From contig WGFP01000204.1 of NCBI GenBank assembly GCA_015492195.1, positions 1 through 9,352 on the forward strand: a DNA stretch of 9,352 nucleotides, given 5' to 3'. The notes beneath the pieces are model-generated. The model had not been told where the DNA came from. It was given only the letters and a program-made list of their open reading frames with translations, and made no database searches. Below are positions 6,681 to 9,352 of this stretch, in pieces (position 1 is the first letter of the stretch; each line of letters opens with the position of its first letter). Position numbers and translations under genes: made by a program. Source of the stretch: Acidiferrobacterales bacterium (lineage in GTDB: Bacteria; Pseudomonadota; Gammaproteobacteria; Acidiferrobacterales; Sulfurifustaceae).

Positions 6681-6836
6681 TTAGTCTTTAGAGTTACGCC
6701 GATCCTTTCCCGAACGACGTTCCTTCTTTACAGGGTCCCAGCGCATACCCCCTCGGCGGTCGCCGGGCCTGCGGCGCTCGCCCTGACGACGTTCACCCTG
6801 TTTACGAAAATCATATTTGCTGCTTTCCCCTTGCAT
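6681..6836 (-). CDS. Small Arg-rich protein with RRxGxRR motifs (51 aa)
   Basis: Starting at the ATG at 6836 the product is 51 aa, dominated by basic and acidic residues. QGERR occurs twice in a row (residues 14-23), followed by RPGDRRGG and, near the C-terminus, KKERRSGKDRRNSKD. Such RRxGxDRR strings are common in short bacterial proteins and in linkers beside PilZ or response-regulator domains, but here they form the entire protein. AAGG lies six nucleotides before the start. A longer frame from a TTG at 6917 exists but has no visible ribosome site. It converges on the 176-aa gene, with 23 bp between the stops. It is probably disordered; the function is unknown, and a spurious frame is possible. 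Confidence 0.5.
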   Translation of the reverse strand: MQGESSKYDFRKQGERRQGERRRPGDRRGGMRWDPVKKERRSGKDRRNSKD

Positions 6837-7037
6837 AACCTGCCTTACCGTACACAACCTTCGTCTCTCAAAATTGACTCTGAATGCATCCCCGACACCG
6901 CTGCCGATACCCGGCAATTAATGTAACACGGCCAACCCCGGTTTTTTAAGTCGAAATCCGATGGAAAATCGATCTCGCCATATCCGTCAACCGAATCCAT
7001 CCCCGCGCGTTTATACCAAGACCATTAACTTAAAATT

Positions 7038-7043
7038 GAGGAG
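7038..7043 (+). promoter_or_regulatory. Ribosome binding site of the 11-residue-repeat protein
   Basis: GAGGAG sits 8 nt before the ATG at 7052. It is one of the best Shine-Dalgarno sequences in the window and fixes this start. Confidence 0.75.
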
Positions 7044-7051
7044 AAAATCCC

Positions 7052-7585
7052 ATGAAAACAGCCATTTTTACAGGTGGTTTGCTGCTGGCACTGACCGCGG
7101 TGCCGGTGATGGCCGATGACAGCGTGCGCGGCGACCGTATTGACGAGCGGCTGGATCGTCGCGGTGAAATCATCAATGAGCGATTGGACAATCGCGGCGA
7201 GCGCATCAATGAACGGCTTGATAATCGGGGCGAAGCGATCAATGAACGCCTGGATCGGCGCGCCGACAAGGCAAGCGAGGCCGGCAAGGACGGGCTCGCC
7301 CGCCGTCTCGACCGTAAGGGCGATAGGATCGAGAACCGGCTCGACCGCCGCGGCAACCGCATCGAGAACCGGCTCGACCGCCGTGGTAATCGGATCGAGC
7401 GCCGGATGGACCGTCGCGGCGACCGCATCGAGCGTCGGATGGACCGGCGTAAACACGCCGACAAGGCAAGGCACCATCAAGCCAAGCGCGCTCGTCATCG
7501 TGCACAAAAGCGACATCAGCGCGCACAAAGGCCACATCATACGGTACGCCGTGGTGGCGGTGGCGCGCACCGGGGACGCCGCTGA
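7052..7585 (+). CDS. Secreted 11-residue-repeat protein with His/Arg-rich tail
   Basis: This 177-aa protein has a signal peptide (MKTAIFTGGLLLALTAVPVMA, likely cut near residue 21). The body is eight 11-residue units of the form RGxRIxERLDR: four at residues 26-69, a 19-residue interruption (70-88) ending in LARRLDR, and four more at 89-132. Eleven-residue periodicity with Ile and Leu four residues apart predicts a long hendecad helix or coiled coil. The first four units are close to charge-balanced and the last ones strongly basic. The tail from 133 is Lys/Arg/His-rich (KHADKARHHQAKRARHRAQK) and ends in Gly/Arg. It probably acts in the periplasm, perhaps binding polyanions or metal, but this is inference. 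The ECF sigma operon follows on the same strand after about 76-94 bp, with no terminator seen between. Confidence 0.8.
   Translation: MKTAIFTGGLLLALTAVPVMADDSVRGDRIDERLDRRGEIINERLDNRGERINERLDNRGEAINERLDRRADKASEAGKDGLARRLDRKGDRIENRLDRRGNRIENRLDRRGNRIERRMDRRGDRIERRMDRRKHADKARHHQAKRARHRAQKRHQRAQRPHHTVRRGGGGAHRGRR
7127..7447 (+). repeat. 33-bp tandem repeats (11-residue units), two blocks of four
   Basis: These are the coding repeats of the secreted protein. Each 33-bp unit encodes RGxRIxERLDR. The units are arranged four, then a 57-bp interruption (7259-7315), then four. The last four are the most alike at DNA level, for example GATCGAGAACCGGCTCGACC occurs near-identically in neighbouring units, which suggests recent duplication. 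Confidence 0.8.
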
Positions 7586-7646
7586 AAGCTGCACGTTAAC
7601 CTAAGCAGGCATATCCAGTGTAAAGTATGGCCGTTTGCACGCACAT

Positions 7647-7653
7647 GAGGGGA
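7647..7653 (+). promoter_or_regulatory. Strong Shine-Dalgarno pointing to a CTG start of the sigma factor
   Basis: GAGGGGA ends 8 nt before an in-frame CTG at 7662. That CTG would add QPSQA-type residues before the TTG at 7680. The TTG has no ribosome site of its own. An in-frame TAA at 7656 prevents any earlier start. Confidence 0.5.
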
Positions 7654-7679
7654 CATAAGCGCTGCAACCATCGCAAGCC

Positions 7680-8201
7680 TTGGACCGGTTCCTGGCCGGC
7701 ATCGAACGACGGGCCTTTCTTACGGCGCGCATCGCGACCGGCAATGCCGACGACGCCCTCGATATCGTTCAGGACGCCATGCTGTTGCTGGTCCAGCGCT
7801 ACAGCGAGCGCGGCGAGCAGGAGTGGGGGCCGCTGTTTCACCGGATCCTGCAAAGCCGCATTCGCGACTGGTATCGGCGGACACGGGTGCGCAACCGCTG
7901 GCGCCTTTGGCTCGGCCGCGGCGACGATGAGGATGCTCCCGATCCATTGCAAAACCTCCCCGATAGCGGCAACCTGGGTCCGGTCGATCAAACGGCCAAT
8001 CGCCGGACCATGGCCGCGCTGGAGGCGGTCTTGCACGAACTCCCCCTGCGCCAGCAACAGGCCTTTCTGCTGCGCACGTGGGAAGGACTGGACGTGGCAC
8101 AGACCGCCCGCGCCATGGGGTGTTCAGTGGGCAGCGTGAAAACGCACTACTCGCGGGCGGTGCATACCCTGCGCAATTTGCTGGAGGAGTATTGGCGGTG
8201 A
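7680..8201 (+). CDS. ECF-type RNA polymerase sigma factor
   Basis: This is a short sigma-70 family protein with only regions 2 and 4. Region 2 spans about residues 7-75 with DALDIVQDAMLLLVQRY (25-41) and the -10-recognition end RIRDWYRRTRVRNRW (60-74). A linker rich in acidic residues follows, and region 4 is at about 110-170, with the helix-turn-helix VAQTARAMGCSVGSVKTHYS (139-158). It redirects RNA polymerase to a dedicated regulon. The TTG at 7680 gives 173 aa, but a good ribosome site points to a CTG at 7662 (six residues longer). The stop overlaps the start of the next gene (GTGA), a DUF3619-like membrane protein that is the likely anti-sigma factor. The regulon and the stimulus are unknown. 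Confidence 0.92.
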   Translation: MDRFLAGIERRAFLTARIATGNADDALDIVQDAMLLLVQRYSERGEQEWGPLFHRILQSRIRDWYRRTRVRNRWRLWLGRGDDEDAPDPLQNLPDSGNLGPVDQTANRRTMAALEAVLHELPLRQQQAFLLRTWEGLDVAQTARAMGCSVGSVKTHYSRAVHTLRNLLEEYWR

Positions 8202-8566
8202 CGGATCGTAAGGAAAAACATTTTCTTGACCAGGCAAGGCGGGTATTGCAGGTCGCCGAGGAGGAACTCGATGCGACCACGCTTGCACGACTGCGGGCGG
8301 CGCGCGCCCGGGCACTTGATCCTGTCACTCCCCGGGATGACGCCCGCGCGCGGCGCCCGGCCTGGCTGCTGCCGGTGGGCGGCTTTGCCGCCGCGGGGGT
8401 GGTGCTGGCCGTCGCCGGCATGCTCTGGTTTACCGTGCCTTCCGGAAACGGGGTATCGCCCGCCGGAATTGAAAATCTGGATCTGCTGGCCGCCGCGGAC
8501 AATCCGGAATTTTACGCCGAGCTTGATTTTTACCGTTGGCTCGCGAGCCAAAACAATGCCGGTTGA
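8198..8566 (+). CDS. Single-pass membrane protein, probable anti-sigma factor (DUF3619-like)
   Basis: This 122-aa protein has a charged cytoplasmic N-terminus (VTDRKEKHFLDQARRVLQVAE, helical to about residue 52), one membrane segment at about 54-80 (PAWLLPVGGFAAAGVVLAVA and on to MLWFTV), and a short periplasmic C-terminus ending in the acidic, aromatic stretch NPEFYAELDFYRWLA. The layout fits the DUF3619 type found directly after ECF sigma genes. It would hold the sigma factor at the membrane with its N-terminal helices and release it on a periplasmic signal. It starts with GTG overlapping the sigma stop by 4 bp, with GGAGGAG (8183-8189) 8 nt upstream, so the two are made in step. The anti-sigma role is inferred from position and topology. 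Confidence 0.8.
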   Translation: MTDRKEKHFLDQARRVLQVAEEELDATTLARLRAARARALDPVTPRDDARARRPAWLLPVGGFAAAGVVLAVAGMLWFTVPSGNGVSPAGIENLDLLAAADNPEFYAELDFYRWLASQNNAG

Positions 8567-8804
8567 TTGGGGCGTAATGGGGTTGATACTCGCAATGGCG
8601 CTGGCGGAACCCAAGCCTCAGGACCAGACGCCGCCTCCCGACAACGCATCCGCACATGAAAGCGCCGCATCGAGCCCGGAGGCAAGCTTGGAGCTGCTGG
8701 AATTCCTCGGAAGCTGGGAAACCGCCACCGGCCAATGGACGGAGGCCATCCCGGATAGGGAGGCCTCTGTGCCGCTACCAGATCTGCCAAAGGACCCGCC
8801 ATGA
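8556..8804 (+). CDS. Small acidic, probably exported protein
   Basis: This is an 82-aa product if started at the ATG at 8556, which overlaps the previous gene by 11 bp; the ATG at 8577, with GGGG just upstream, would give 75 aa and may be the true start. A short hydrophobic stretch (VMGLILAMALA) ahead of EPKP looks like a signal peptide, though it has no basic n-region. The mature part is Pro/Ala/Ser-rich and acidic (about 13 Asp/Glu against 3 Lys/Arg) with one ordered-looking motif, LELLEFLGSWETATGQW. Its stop overlaps the start of the DUF3106 gene (ATGA). The family is not recognised. Being the acidic neighbour of a very basic periplasmic protein, it may bind it; that is inference. Confidence 0.75.
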   Translation: MPVDWGVMGLILAMALAEPKPQDQTPPPDNASAHESAASSPEASLELLEFLGSWETATGQWTEAIPDREASVPLPDLPKDPP

Positions 8805-9343
8805 TCAATTGCCGTTTGCTAGTTCTGGGCCTGTTACTGCTGGGACCGGTACCGTTGGCGGCCGCGGATAACGATGCGCCCCCGGCATGGGATCAGCTCA
8901 GCGCCAAGGAACAGCGCCTGCTCAAGCCGTTCGAGAAGCGCTGGGAGGCGCTTCCACCCGAACGCCGGCAGCGACTGCGCAAGGGGGCCAGGCGCTGGGC
9001 CGCCATGACGCCCGAGGAACGGCAGCGGGCGCGCCGGCGGTTTGCGCGCTGGCAAAAAATGACGCCCGAGGAACGCCGCCGTATCCGCCGGCGATTTGAA
9101 CGTTTCCGGCAATTACCGCCGGAAGAACAGCAACGCCTGCGCCAAAGACACAAGTGGTTTAAGAACCTGCCGCCGGAGCGGCGGCATCAGCTGCGCGAAC
9201 GATGGAAGAACATGACGCCGGAGCAGCGTCAGCGCTTCAGGGAACGGCGGCGGCACAATCGCCGCATGTCGCCGGGGGAACGCCGGCAAAGACAAGATGG
9301 ATACCGAGCGCCGCAACGCCGTGCGCCCGCTCGGCATCGATAA
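8801..9343 (+). CDS. DUF3106 periplasmic Arg-rich repeat protein
   Basis: This 180-aa protein has a signal peptide (INCRLLVLGLLLLGPVPLAAA, cut near residue 22). After it come tandem 18-residue units of the form xMTPEERQRxRRRFxRWxx, at residues 33-50, 51-68, 69-86, 87-104 and 105-122, then a 14-residue unit (123-136), another 18-residue unit (137-154) and a partial one. Each starts with (L/M)(T/P)PEE/Q, similar in look to the LTxxQ motif of the Spy/CpxP and CnrX/ZraP periplasmic helical proteins. The pattern fits DUF3106, a family found with ECF sigma genes. The ATG at 8801 overlaps the previous stop and has AAGGA upstream. The protein is extremely basic. It may be the periplasmic sensor or chaperone of the operon. 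Confidence 0.87.
   Translation: MINCRLLVLGLLLLGPVPLAAADNDAPPAWDQLSAKEQRLLKPFEKRWEALPPERRQRLRKGARRWAAMTPEERQRARRRFARWQKMTPEERRRIRRRFERFRQLPPEEQQRLRQRHKWFKNLPPERRHQLRERWKNMTPEQRQRFRERRRHNRRMSPGERRQRQDGYRAPQRRAPARHR
8897..9262 (+). repeat. 54-bp coding repeats of the DUF3106 protein
   Basis: Five consecutive 54-bp units are followed by one shortened to 42 bp (9167-9208) and one more of 54 bp. Each encodes a TPEERQR-type helix start and an Arg-rich helix. The shortened unit breaks the 18-residue phase once. Confidence 0.75.
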
Positions 9344-9352
9344 TTTAAGAAC

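Noticed and set aside
6986..7016. Possible promoter upstream of the 11-residue-repeat gene (GTCAAC and TTATAC)
   Set aside because: The match to a sigma-70 -35 box is poor and no ECF-type -35 motif was found, so there is not enough support.
7025..7594. Long minus-strand frames with repeated hydrophobic or Arg/Ser units opposite the 11-residue-repeat gene
   Set aside because: Repeats without stops in one frame keep the other frames open. The plus-strand frame has a signal peptide and a strong ribosome site; these do not.
7596..7626. TTAACC and TAAAGT as a promoter for the sigma operon
   Set aside because: The spacing of 19 bp and weak hexamers make this no better than chance.
7627..8139. Plus-strand frame starting with ATG that overlaps the sigma factor in another frame
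   Set aside because: It has no recognisable domain. The sigma frame carries regions 2 and 4. The ATG at 7645 overlaps the likely Shine-Dalgarno itself.
7720..8502. 260-codon minus-strand frame opposite the sigma factor and anti-sigma genes
   Set aside because: Low-complexity Arg/Ala/Pro composition typical of GC-rich shadows, and it lies across two recognisable genes.

Overview
This is chromosomal DNA of moderately high GC from a proteobacterium, most likely a gammaproteobacterium. The main evidence is the minus-strand order lptM - lysA - (methyltransferase) - dapF - DUF484 gene - xerC, which is the conserved gammaproteobacterial lysine/recombinase cluster. I cannot place it below class from sequence alone.

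Region 1 (1-5376, all minus strand; transcription runs from high to low coordinates). A saccharopine-dehydrogenase-like oxidoreductase is followed 17 bp later by the small lipoprotein gene lptM, then lysA, a SAM methyltransferase, dapF, a DUF484 gene, and the 5' end of xerC, which is cut by the window edge. DapF makes meso-diaminopimelate and LysA decarboxylates it to lysine. DUF484 and XerC are the usual passengers of this cluster. Two of the intergenic gaps are largely or entirely occupied by non-coding inverted repeats built from short tandem units: an 8-bp-unit element of 118 bp between lptM and lysA, and a mirrored 5+5 array of 7-bp units between lysA and the methyltransferase. The second supplies the last codons of lysA and runs up to the methyltransferase start.

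Region 2 (5377-6836). This holds small or uncharacterised genes: a 46-codon zinc-ribbon gene, a coiled-coil lipoprotein, a divergent 176-aa protein of unknown function, and a convergent 51-aa Arg-rich protein with RRxGxRR-type motifs.

Region 3 (7052-9343, plus strand). A secreted protein made of 11-residue repeats with a His/Arg-rich tail precedes a tightly packed four-gene unit: ECF sigma factor, single-pass membrane protein resembling DUF3619 (probable anti-sigma), a small acidic probably exported protein, and a periplasmic DUF3106 protein made of 18-residue Arg-rich repeats. Overlapping start and stop codons show translational coupling. The layout resembles cell-surface signalling operons in which a sigma factor is held by a membrane anti-sigma that reads a periplasmic helical sensor. 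This is the most interesting candidate system in the window; its signal and targets are unknown.

No tRNA, rRNA, CRISPR array, transposase or phage gene was seen. No stretch longer than 300 bp lacks a gene. No convincing intrinsic terminator was found, apart from a possible hairpin plus T-run in front of the methyltransferase.
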